Source of the DNA: Sipunculus nudus
Lineage: Eukaryota; Annelida; Sipuncula; Golfingiida; Sipunculidae
Assembly (NCBI GenBank): GCA_026874595.1
Contig: CM049316.1
Coordinates: 1,118,001-1,182,000 of the forward strand
Length of the DNA stretch: 64,000 nt
Reading direction: 5' to 3'
Shown: positions 12,468 to 23,840 of the stretch, piece after piece
How the letters are laid out: every line of letters begins with the position of its first letter
Position numbering within the stretch: the first letter of the stretch is position 1
Notes under the pieces: model-generated
What the model saw: the letters and a program-made list of their open reading frames with translations, nothing else
The model's database searches: none
What the model was told of the DNA's origin: nothing
Translations under genes and position numbers: made by a program

Positions 12468-12879
12468 TTAAATCAAAGATCAATAGAGATGGATATACAG
12501 CTAAGTAGAAAGTTAGTAGATTGAAAGATAGATACATGGATTGAACGATAGATCAGTGCATAAATTGTAAAGGATGAATAATGGTTTCAAATCTACTACT
12601 TTGTAGAGATGGTCCCCAAGGGCACAAAACACATGGTGAAACTGCCCAGATTTTTAATTTCATAAGAGATATAATGACAAAAAAGTTAATATTTATGTCT
12701 GATAACCAGAATCACTTTCTTCTACAGGCAGGTATTTATAAATTATTATGAGATCTTGCTTTTTTATTAGCACTATGTTGTGTGCTATCACAAATAGTTG
12801 TGTGTGATCTGTCACAGCCAGGGTGACTACTTTCAGCCTGATCACAGCACATAGGGACTACTTGCACTTCATCCACATG

Positions 12880-13470
12880 CCAGGTTAGAGTGAATAGACT
12901 ATAGACTGAGTGAACTTTTGACCTGTACCTGGCTGCACTGAGTGAAATCTTGACCTGTTGCATAATCTGACACAGTTGGCAGTCTGCCAAAGCTATAAAT
13001 AGATCTAGGCTGAACTTTGGTGCCAAATCTGATGCAGTGGGTAGTCTGCCAACGCTACCAATAGAATGCAGCTACTGCACTGGGTGAACTCCTGACCTAT
13101 ACCTGGCTGCAGTAAGTGAACTCTCGACCTGTTGCCTAATCTGATACAGTTGGCAGTCTGCCAAAGCCATAAATAGATCCAGACTGACATTTGGCCTGTA
13201 GCCAAATCTGAAATAGTAGCCACACCATTGCACAAGCTCACAGATTACCTCCACATGCAGCCCTGAGGGGCATGACATACATGAGGTGATCACATGATAC
13301 TCATGAGGTGATCACATGCTACCTATGAGGTGATCACATGGTGCCCATGAAGTGTTCACATGTCACCCATGAGCCATATTTGGCTGCACTGAATGAACTC
13401 TTGATCTGTTACCAAACCTGAAACAGTTGGCAGTTTCTCAACCTATTTAAAGATACAGACACAATCATGG
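12880..13470. repeat. Irregular tandem repeat with CTGGCTGCACTGAGTGAA module
   Basis: CTGCACTGAGTGAACTCTTG-like and GGCAGTCTGCCAAAGCTAT modules recur with irregular spacing (for example 12976 and 13150). A related copy lies near 11230. GGCAGTCTGCC is itself a near-palindrome. Minus-strand frames at 12736-13293 read the repeat and have no recognisable domain. Confidence 0.6.
13281..13375. repeat. 22-bp repeat around TGATCACATG, 4-5 copies
   Basis: ATGAGGTGATCACATG occurs at 13281, 13302 and 13325, with diverged copies at 13347 and 13369. Each unit carries the palindrome TGATCA and an ACATG/CATGA repeat. Confidence 0.75.
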
Positions 13471-14844
13471 CCTGTTGGTAAATCTGTTTACACATACTGA
13501 AAGATTTTGGCTAAAATACTTTTTTTCAAGCTGACATATTCATAAACTTTTTATCAAAATATCAAGAATAATAAAAGATGCAGTCCCTTCATTGTTAAAG
13601 GTCCGATAATTCTACCAAAAATCATTTGAGTAAACTTGAACAAAGGCCACCCTAGAATAATTTTTCTGCAATATTACAGAAGTCATAATTGAAACAATAA
13701 CTTTTAAAAGAACACTATTGCAGTCCTCAGTTTGAAATAGACATAATAATGGTCATAAGAACAACTTAAACGTTTCACCACTCAACCAAAAATCAACAAA
13801 CTCAGTCTTTTCTGATATGATTGAAAGAACCATGTCCTAAGATAATTATTTTGAAAAACTGAACGATTCAACTTGACAGTTTCATCATAAACATTTTAAG
13901 CTGAAAGAGGCTAAAATTATGGAGGTTTTGCCCATAAAAACAGGTGAATGTAGGTGGCACCACAAAATCTGCAACTTCAAATATGAGTCATGTGACCAAC
14001 ATTTGCACAATACTTTGTAATGCTAGCTTCTGTCACTTCTGAGATTACTATGTCAGTATGCTTACTTGGCCAAATGACTGTTCAAATTTGCGTACCTCCA
14101 CTAAAATTCATCAAATGCAAACAATTTGAACAAACTTGAGAGGGCTTGCCTCTGGGATCATTTCTGTAAAATATTGAACAATTTGGCTGGACCGTTTACA
14201 AGAAGAAGACTTTTAAACAGTTTTTCAGCTTTTCCCCTATAAAATCTAAGTAAATGCAGATAGCAAAAAAATAAGCTGAATCCCACAACATTTGATATGT
14301 GACAGATTATTGCATAAAATCTTGGGATGGTAGCTCCTGCTATTCCTGAGAAATTATGGGTTAATGTACAGATGACCAATGACCCCTGTACAAAAAATGT
14401 TGATACAGGTAGCACCACCAATACCTGAATTTCATATATGACTCATGTGACTAACACTGGCATAAAACTTGGTGATGGTAGCTCCGGCCGTATCTGAAAT
14501 TTTCCTTTTAGTATGCTTTTTTTGACAGATGACTAAGTTCAACTTCCTGTAATTCGGCCAAAATTCACCAAACTTGAACCATTCGAACAAACTTGAGAGA
14601 GATGGTGTAAAAGATTATTTCTGTAAAATATTGAAAAATTTGGCTTGACTGTTTTGGAGGAAAAGATTTTTAAAGGTTTTTTTTAGCTTTTTCTCTATAA
14701 AATCTAAGCAAATGCAGAGTTTTTCAGATGGCTCATTTTTTGCATTAAATTTCATGATGCTAGCTCCAGTTGTTTTCGAGATAGTATGGGTTAACCTTCA
14801 GACGCCGGACGCCGCCACACCATCGCATTAGCTCACAGGTCCCT

Positions 14845-15465
14845 AAAAATTACTACAGATGCATATTGAATGCAAAATTATATTACATATACATCTCACT
14901 GATGGCAAAATCTTGAATTAAGTCGAGTATGGATACCAATTATTTATAATCCATGTACAGCCATCTTTATATACCCACAGAGAGCTGTTTACCTGTGATT
15001 GTAAACATTGCCTGGCATGAGGAATATCTAAAATCATAAATCTACATTTTTTAAAAGCTTTTAAAAACATTCTTGTCAATATTGACCATAGACCTGAAAT
15101 CTAAATCTCTGGAGGCATGATGTAACGGATGCTGATAAACTGGTGCCATGTTAGATGTACCTGCTTCACACAGCTAACATATGTGGTAAAATGACTCAAT
15201 TCAATCTTTATAATTCAGCCAAAATTCATTCTTTGGAACTATAAAAGACAATTATTATAAGAATTATTCAGGGGATTATTCTTGTAAAATATTAAACAAA
15301 TTGGTCTCAGTGGCGTCAGTCAAAAACGTTTTGCAGGTTTATAACTCATATGGGAAAATACAGCACAATGGCTAAGTAAAGCTTCCCATAACTCAGCCAA
15401 AAATCACAAAAAAACTTGAATTATCAACATCTAAGGATAACTAGATATTTCTTGGCAACGCAAGT
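14845..15465. other. Non-coding stretch with diverged element fragments
   Basis: Fragments such as TTCAGCCAAAATTCATTC and ACTCAGCCAAAAATCAC recall the right part of family B but without ends. I see no gene. Confidence 0.4.
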
Positions 15466-16182
15466 GCCATAGTATCCCCAGACAATTAACCCCCCCCCCC
15501 CTCCCCTCCCCCCAGCCCTTGATAAGATGCATCTAACCTGTAAGTTTGGTGACTTTACCAACAATTTTTTTGGAGTTACTGCCGTAATTTCATCTAACAT
15601 TATCGCTGCTGTGACCTTGAAAAAATGTATCATGTTCATCCAGGTTCAAATTTGACCCAGCCATTGTTAAGATGCATCAAACTTGTGGGTTTGGTGACTG
15701 TACCTCAAATTCTTACAAAGTTTAAACATCATTTTAGCAAGAAAACAACATAAGGTGGCACCACCTGTCTTCTGCAGAAATCAATGCTATCAAAGATCTT
15801 ATGTCAATTTGATTTTTGGACCACTCCATGCATCCCTCAGTGAGATATTAAAATTAACATCATTTCAGCGTTATCGCCTCTGTGACCATGAAAAATGCAT
15901 CAAGGTCACCCATACTCAAACTTGGCCTAGCCCTTGATAAGATGCATCTAAACTGTAGGTTTGGTGACTGTACCACAAATTCTTTTTGATTTATTGCCCT
16001 AATATCATTTTAGCATAATCGCTGGTGTGACCTTGAAAAAATGCATCAAGGTCATCCATGTTCGAACTTGACCTAGCCATTGATAAGATGCATCAAACCT
16101 GTGGGTAAGGGGACTGTACCTAAAATTCTTACAAAGTTATTACCCTAATATCATTTTAGCATAATTGCTGCTGTGACCTTGA

Positions 16183-17850
16183 AACAAGGCCTACAGGCCT
16201 AATGCGAACCTGTGCAAAGTTTGGGAGTATGAATGGAAGTTTATTTTTATTTAAGATTTATTTAAAATTTTATATTGATCCTTTTAAGTCCTGCATATCT
16301 ACCTTAGTCAATATGATTCAAGCAAAATGGACATTTCGGACCTGCAAGTTTCAGACTAGGACATTTTAAAACTAGAATATGGGTAGGCGACAAGCCACTA
16401 TGTGTATCCACAGAAATCAGAGTGGGACGGGTGAAGTGAGGCATGGATTAAGTGGCAAGGGGAATAGAGTGAGATGTGGTGCATATTAGCTTGTATGTCT
16501 GCAGCGTAAACGTGAATGTAGGTGGTGCCACCTGTCATAAAATCGAGAAAGCTGTCCAGGATGTATAAACCTGCAAAATTTCAGGTGGATAAGTCAAACC
16601 ACTGCTGAGATATGAGTGATTTTATCTCAAGGCAGATGAACAGATGGATGCTGTGCATAAGTGGTTGCAGGTGGCACCACCAGTTTTGCCTATGATGAAG
16701 AGCTATGTGTGTTCTATACACATGCAAAATTTTGGCCCAATCGGTCAAACGGTTCCCGAGATATGAGCTTGGATGTCTGCAGAGTTAACGTGAATGTAGG
16801 TGGCTCCACCTGTCATAAAACCGAGAAAGCTGTCCAGGATGTATAAACCTGCAGGTGGCGCCACCATTTTTAGTGTATGTTATAAAGCTATCAAAGGGCA
16901 AAATTTGTGCAAAATTTTTGGCCTGATCTGTCAATGGGTTCCCGAGATATGCGGGTTTATGAGTGGAAACAGACGCTGGGCAGAGAGGAAAGGTCAGAGG
17001 TCAACCAAAAATGAGGGCGCAGCAGTTCACATTTGACCTGATGATAAACCCGATTCGCTTAAAATGCAAACCAAGTTTTTTCAAACAGTTGAAAGATATA
17101 GTTCCAATAATCTGGGAATTCTGCATCTAAACATTGTGTCCAGACTTCTAGACGCTGTGTTTTCAAATACAGAAAGCCTTTTCAATTGGCTACAATGCTT
17201 TTTTAAAACTGTATTTACCCAATCTATTCTTATAAAACTGGCAGAACCCTACCATAGAATAATTCTTGTAAAGTTTAAACCAATCAGCTTAACAGTTTCC
17301 GATCGTAAATCAGTGTATAAGCTAGAAGAGTTTAAAATTACATTTTCGTTTGTAAAAAACACATCAATGAGGGGGGCGCCACCAATACCTCAAAATCAGA
17401 TATGACATATGTGACAAACATTGGTATATAATTTAGTGATTATAGCTCTAGCCATTTCTGAGATTTTAATTTTAGTGTGCTTTTTTGGACAGATGACTAA
17501 GTTCAACCTCCTGTAACTCAGCCAAAAATCTCCGAACTGGAACCATTCGAACAAACTTGAGAGAGATTGTTCAAGGGATCATTTCTGTGAAATATTGGAC
17601 AATTTGGCTGGACAGTTTCAGAAAAGAAGATTTTTAAAGGTTTTTAAGCTTTTTCTCTATAAAATCTAAATTAATGCAGATACCCAATAATAAGCTCTAG
17701 GGCACCAAGTTTCAGATGTGACTAATTGTTACATGTAATTTGGAGCTGCTAGCTCTGATGTTTTCTGACTTACAGCCATGGACGGCGGAAAGCCAGTCCT
17801 GGACGGCGGACAGACGACACTGCGCTTTCGCATAAGCTCACAGGTTCGCT
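16183..17850 (+). mobile_element. Family-B element B1, 1.67 kb, nested in family C
   Basis: The start ACAAGGCCTACAGGCC then TAATGCGAACCTGTGC and the end GCATAAGCTCACAGG then TTCGCT-AAAAA share an inverted GCGAACCTGTG. The core holds just under two copies of the 278-bp unit (palindromes at 16521, 16670, 16799 and 16854). Both flanks are the same family-C unit, broken in the A-run of GACCTTGAAAAAATGC, so the boundaries are known to within the A-run. No target duplication beyond A's is visible. Compared with B2 it lacks about 130 bp near 17150. Confidence 0.75.
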
Positions 17851-17987
17851 AAAAATGCATCAAGGTCATCCATGTTCGAACTTGACCTACCCCTCGATAA
17901 GATGCATCTAAACTATAGGTTTGGTGACTGAACCACAAATTCTTTGTGAGTTATTGCCCTAATATCATTTTCGCTGCTGTGACCTTG

Positions 17988-19753
17988 AACAAGTGACCCG
18001 TGGGTCAGCTGACTGACATGCTGACAATGTGTCCTTGCACAGACAACTAATTAAGGTAATATAGGTGGCATCATTGTTCATGCATATTAGCTTAAGTTCA
18101 TAAAGACCCATAAGCACAACAAATCTGATGACAAAACAACCTGCCTTTCATGAGGAATCTGGCAATTTGTGTGTTTTTGCATTATTTCTAGGGTGCTCAA
18201 ACATATCCCAAAACTCTGAGAATATAGTTCACTGTGACCCTATTTCAGGTTTCTGGGGAGAACTTTTGAGGAACTCTCAGGATGTCAAGTTAAAAGATTC
18301 TAGGCCCAAAGGTTATGATTTGTGCCCTACTTTGGTATCAAATTTTTAATTATTATTAGAGGTGCTGTTTATAAGCCCCATAGCTCAGAAAATATGGGTA
18401 ACAGAGACCTAAATACACGTTTCCAAGGAGATTTTTCTCCTTAGATTTTAGGTTAGTAGATTCCAGGTCCAATGTTTATGATTTGTGCCCTGCTTTGGTA
18501 TCAAATTTTTAATTATGATGGGAGGTGCTTTTAAACCCAACAGCTCACAGAATATGGGTAACAGAGACCTAATTTCAGGTTTCCATGGAGACTTTTCATG
18601 TACCTCTCTGGATGTAAAGTGAGAAGATTCTATGTCTAGTTGTTACGATTTGAGCCATCTTAACAGATGACCACATCTTTTAAGGTCTCAAAAATAAGAT
18701 TAAAAAAATAGTAAAAAAATCGAAAAAAATACAGGTGGCACCACCAGTCTGCAGAAACTGATGAAAAAAACTCCATGATGAATATCCATGCCAAAAATCA
18801 TGTTGATCAATACATAAGTTGTTCAGATACTGGAGCTTTTGTATCAAATTTTTCATTATTCTAGGGGTACTTCGGAGCCCCATAGCTTAAGGAATATGGG
18901 TGACAGAGACCTAATTCAAGGTTTCCAAAGAGATTTTTCATGGGCCTCCCTGCATGTCGAGACAGAAGATTCTAAGTCCAGCAGTTACGATTTGTGCCCT
19001 ATTAACAGATGACGTCATCTTTCGAGGTCTCAAAAATAGAGAAAAAAAATTGTCAAAAAATTGAATAAATACAGGTGGTGCCACCAGTCTGCAGAAACTG
19101 ATGTAACACCCCATGATCAATATCCATGCAAAGAATCATGGTGATCAATGCATTATTTGTTCAGATATTTGAGCTTTTGTATCAAATTTTTTATTATTCT
19201 TTGGGGGTACTTTGGGGCCCCATAGCTGGAAGAATATGGGTAACAGAGACCTAATTCCATGTATCCAAGAAAACTATTCATGGATCTCTCTGGTTGTAAA
19301 GTGAGAAGATTCCATATTCAGTTGTTACGATTTGTGCCCTGTTAACAGATGACAGCATCTTTGGAGGTCTCAAAAATAGAGAAAGAAAATTTTCAAAAAA
19401 TTGAATAAATACAGGTGGTGCCACCAGTCTGCAGAAACTGATAAAACACTACATTATTAATATCCATGCAAAGAATCATGGTGATCAATGCATTAGTTGT
19501 TTAGATACTTTTTGTATCAAATTTTTCATTATTCTGGGGGGGTACTTCGGAGCCCCATAGCTTGAAGAATATGGGTAACATATACCTAATTCCAGGTTTC
19601 CAAGAAAACTTTTCATGGACCTCTCTGGATGTAAAGTTAGAAGATTCCAGCTGCAGTGGTTATGATTTGTGCCTTGTTTACTGACAGACGGCCGGATGGA
19701 CGACAGACAAAGAGTGATCGCTATAGCTCAGATGACTTACAGTCAGCTGAGCT
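17988..19753 (+). mobile_element. Family-A element A3, tandem-core type, nested in family C
   Basis: It begins ACAAGTGACCCGTGGGTC then AGCTGACTGAC and ends with the AGCTCAGATGAC/GTCAGCTGAGCT hairpin and an A run. The core has about four diverged modules of roughly 340 bp containing ACAGAGACCTAATTTC, GGGGCCCCATAGCT and CAGGTGGTGCCACCAGTCTG. It sits at the same A-run of the family-C unit as B1. No protein is encoded. Confidence 0.75.
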
Positions 19754-20589
19754 AAAAAATGCATTAAGGTCATCCATGTTCGAACTTGACCTAGCCGTTG
19801 ATAAGATGCCTCAAACCTATGGGTTTGGTGACTGTACCTCAAATTCTTACAAAGTTATTGCGTTAACATCATTTTAACAAGAAAACAACACAAGGTGGCA
19901 CCACCTGTCTTCTGCAAAAGTCAAAGCTATCAAAGATCTTCGGTCGATTTGATTTTTGGATCATTCCATGTATCCCTTACTGAGATATAAAGATTTTGTG
20001 TGAATTTCACCAAATATGGGAATATTCAAGGTCAAGGCCACTCTCATAGGAAAGGTCATGACAACAATTAAATGAACATCATTCCATAACCCATATCTAT
20101 GTATATGCATAATATAAAAGAAATCTGTCCATTAGTTTTTGACTTATAATGCTCACAATACTGTCAAGTGGCAATTTGGGGGGTATTAAAAGGCACGAAA
20201 ACAAGTAAAGAATAATAGGAGGAGCCACCAGTTCTGGAATATGACAACCCTATATATGATCTTCGATCAACTTGATTTTGGGATCAATCCATGCAAGATT
20301 TCTTGAGATATTTAAGAATTTGTGTGATTTTCCCCAAAATTGGACCTATTCAAATTCAAGGACACTCTCCTAGTAAATGACCTCGTCCTCTCACCCATAT
20401 CTATACATATACCAAGTTTGGTAAAGATCTGTGAAGTATTTTTTAAGTTATCGCACCAACAAGACTTATATGTGGAGGCGGCGGCGGGACCGGCATGAAA
20501 ACATAGTATCCCCCAATTTTGTCTGGGGAAATAATAAATGTGTGAGATTTGAGAATCTGGCCCCATGGTTTTTGAGAAGATCATTGTAG

Positions 20590-21281
20590 CCACTGAGCTA
20601 TGATGGGCTGTCATGGCATATGACTAAATTCAGCTTCCCATAACTCAGCCAAAAGTCACTGAACTGAGACCATTTGAACAAACTTCAGAAAGCACTACCC
20701 TAGGATCATTTCTGTGCAATATTAAAAAATTTGGCCAAATGGTTTCAGAGAAGAAGGTTTTTGTAGCTATTGGTATATGGGCACTGATGACCCCCATACA
20801 AAAAAGGCTGATGCAGGTGGCGCCACCAATATCTCAATTTCATATATGACTCATGTGACCAAAATTGGCATAAAATTTGGTGATGATAGCTCCAGCCGTT
20901 TCTGAGATTGAAATTTTAGTATGCTTTTTCGGACAGAAGACTAAGTTCAACTTCCTGTACCTCGGCCAAAAATCACCGAACTTAAACCATTTGAACAAAC
21001 TTGAGAGAGATTGTTCCAGGAATCATTTTTTGTGAAACATTGGACAATTTGGCTGAACAGTTTCAGAGAAGAAGATTTTTAAAGCTTTTTCAGCTTTTTC
21101 CCTATGAAATCTAAAAAAATGTAGTGAGCCAAAAAATAAGCAAAATCCGATAGAGTTTTTAGGATGACTAATTTTTTGCATAAAATTTCATGATGCTAAC
21201 TCTTGCCGTTTTCAAGATTGTATGGCTTAACGTACAGATGACAGATGACACCACACCATCGCATAAGCTCACAGGTTTGCT
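20590..21281 (+). mobile_element. 5'-truncated family-B fragment (B3)
   Basis: The right end, ATCGCATAAGCTCACAGG then TTTGCT and A's, is a family-B 3' end. The body matches 13920-14844 and 33930-34505 (GAACAAACTTGAGAGAGA, GACAATTTGGCTGAACAG, TTTTCAGCTTTTTC) and carries GGTGGCGCCACC at 20816-20827. The family-B 5' end is absent. Confidence 0.55.
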
Positions 21282-21352
21282 AAAAAGAAGAAAGGGTCAA
21301 CACAGGTGATGCATCCAAAAGCTTATTTTTGCATATTCATCACATGATAAAA

Positions 21353-22600
21353 CAAGGGACCCATGGGTCACTGTGCTCAGCTGAAGTTGACTTCAAAGGT
21401 AAAAATCCATATACTATCAAATTGAGATAAAGTCTGAGAAGAGGAGATATATAGGCCATAGTTGGTTGATATGATTGAAGAAATTGATGCAAATAATATT
21501 TGTTATCTGACCATGTGTTTCCTAATGATGAAACAAAAGCATGTATGCAGTTTGTGAATATAAGATCAATGCTATTACAATGATCATCGGCTGGCATTTT
21601 GATAAGCTGTTGACAGTTCAGCAGTTTATGCATATGTCCAATGAGATACTGTTTTTTTATTATACCCAACATTTTTTTTCTTTTTTACAAAATGTATACA
21701 GTTGCCATAACTTTCCCTCTCCACAGGCTGAAGGACTAGATGGTGGTGGTGGTGGTGGGGGGCAAAATTGATGGGAGTTATAACACTTCTGTACCTCTGT
21801 ATATATTTTCTATATTTAATGAACTTTATGCAGTTTCAAAAATATTGTCCCCAGTCCTCAGGTGCAAGGACTCAGTGGCAGGGGGAGGGGAATGGTGGGA
21901 GTTTCAACACTTGAATATACATAGAGGATATAATTTTAATCAACAGTGCTTAAAGGGGAAAAAATATTCAAAATTATTAAATATTTAAAAACATGCAGAG
22001 AGATGGAAAAACAAAATCACTTCAATTCCCATCCTACTGAGGCAGGGAATTAATGAACAAATGTTTGCATTAGATCCTAATTTTTTTATTACATCAAATT
22101 TTTTTCAAGTTTATAAATTTTACTTTACATATAAAGTTTACCATTAATATCAAATATTTATGTTAATTCAAAATTCTAAATTGCATCAACATTTATGGCA
22201 AATTTGGTCAGGTAACATCACATTATGCATACAGATGTGTTTTCTTAAATAAAATATATTTTTTTAAATTTTCAAAACAATAAATATCTGTATATAACAC
22301 TTGATTCCTTCATTTTTCCATGACTTGGCTCATATATTATCAAATTATGTCTACTAATGGGTTAATTTTAATCAAATTCACTTAAATTATTTAAAGGGAA
22401 TTAATTTCTTTAAAAATTTCTTTAAATATGAAAAGGAGTGATCTTCTGGATAACTCCTTGAATTACTATTTCAAGAAAGTTTTGTACATTAATTGAAGGG
22501 GAAACAGCTTTACAATTAAAGAAAAACTAGCCTAATATTTTAGCTTTTATTTTCAAATTAAAAATAAAAATAAAACCATAGTATCAGAACTTTGTCTAGG
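21353..22600 (+). mobile_element. Family-A element, G-tract core type (A4), 3' end missing
   Basis: It begins ACAAGGGACCCATGGGTCAC then TGTGCTCAGCTGA and stays alignable by eye with A5 through GAGATAAAGT. A (TGG)n/G tract lies at 21741-21762, with a second G-rich copy near 21880. AT-rich sequence follows, then a family-C-like ATAGTATC...GTCTAGGGATAC near 22580. The family-A hairpin is not found. Confidence 0.5.
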
Positions 22601-22747
22601 GATACAATGACTGCTGTCATAAAGTCTCGTGGAAATACTAGGATAGGTTTGAAGATCAAGGTCCTATAATCCATACTCCAGCTGCTTCATAAACAACAGG
22701 AAGACAACATGTCTGAGCATGAAGAAAAATCAAAAGGGCTGACAATG

Positions 22748-23840
22748 TTTATACAACAGGAGGAAATGGCTCTGTACTTAGTTATACAACAAGAGGAAAC
22801 AGGCTCTGTACTTAAAGTTAGACAACATGAATAAACAGGCCCTGTACCTAATTATACAACATGAGAAAACTGTTCTGTGCTTAGTAATACTGCATGAGAA
22901 AATTACTCTGTACTTAGTAATACAACATGAGGAAACAGGCTCTGTACTTAGTAATACAACATGAGGAAACAGGCTCTGTACTTATAGTTAGACAACATGA
23001 ATAAACAGGCTCTGTACCTAATTATACAACATGAGAAAACTGTTCTGTGCTTAGTAATACTGCATGAGTAAATTACTCTGTACTTAGTAATACAACATGA
23101 GGAAACAGGCTCTGTACTTAGTAATACAACATGAGGAAACAGGCTCTGTACTTAGTAATACAACATGAGGAAACAGGCTCTGTACTTATGGTCAGACAAC
23201 ATGAATAAACAGGCTATGTACCTAATTATACAACATGAGAAAACTGTTCTGTGCTTAGTAATACTGCATGAGTAAATTACTCTGTACTTAGTAATACAAC
23301 ATGAGGAAACAGGCTCTGTACTTAGTAATACAACATGAGGAAACAGGCTCTGTACTTAGTAATACAACATGAGGAAACAGGCTCTGTACTTATAGTCAGA
23401 CAACATGAATTAACAGGCTCTGTACCTAATTATACAACATGAGAAAACTGTTCTCTGCTTAGTAATACTTCATGAGTAAATTACTCTGTACTTAGTAATA
23501 CAACATGAGGAAACAGGCTCTGTACTTAGTAATACAACATGAGGAAACAGGCTCTGTACTTAGTAATACAACATGAGGAAACAGGCTCTGTACTTATAGT
23601 TAGACAACATGAATAAACAGGCTCTGTACCTAATTACACAACATGAGAAAACTGTTCTCTGCTTAGTAATACTGCATGAGTAAATTACTCTGTACTTAGT
23701 AATACAACATGAGGAAACAGGCTCTGTACTTATAGCTATACAGCATGAGGAAACAGGCTCTGTACTTAATTAGACACCATAAGGAAGTAATCTCTGTACT
23801 TAATTAGTCAATATGATGAATCAGCCTCCGTACTTAATCA
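22748..23840. repeat. 34-bp minisatellite with higher-order units of 5-6 monomers
   Basis: The monomer combines AATACAACATGAGGAAACAG with GCTCTGTACTTAGT. A distinctive monomer (GACAACATGAATAAACAGGC) recurs at 22821, 22991, 23195, 23399 and 23603, spacings of 170, 204, 204 and 204 bp, that is 5, 6, 6 and 6 monomers. Later units (after 23740) decay. Confidence 0.85.

Larger units (their letters stand above)
10627..14844 (+). mobile_element. Candidate family-B element (B4), 4.2 kb, possibly composite
   Basis: The left end, ACAAGGCCTACAGCCTAATG then CGAACCTGTGC, matches the starts of B1 (16183) and B2 (31005). The right end, ATCGCATTAGCTCACAGG then TCCCT and an A run, matches their 3' ends. The right kilobase (13920-14844) shares GAACAAACTTGAGAG and GACAATTTGGCTGGAC-like modules with 17340-17850, 20590-21281 and 33930-34505. 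The middle has unrelated repeats, so this may be one expanded element or two broken ones. No protein is encoded. Confidence 0.45.
15466..20531 (+). mobile_element. Family-C element with 146-bp tandem core, split by B1 and A3
   Basis: The left end is CATAGTATCCCCAGACAATT with a C-rich tract. The right end (20501-20530) is ATAGTATCCCCC...GTCTGGGGAA. Tandem units carry CTTGATAAGATGCATC, GGTTTGGTGACTGTACC, ATATCATTTTAGCATAAT and GTGACCTTGAAAAAATGC; copies start near 15507, 15657, 15924, 16072, 17885 and 19795. The element is interrupted at 16183-17850 and 17988-19753. A second type of unit carries AAGGTGGCACCACCTGTCTT (15752 and 19890). It encodes no protein. Confidence 0.6.
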
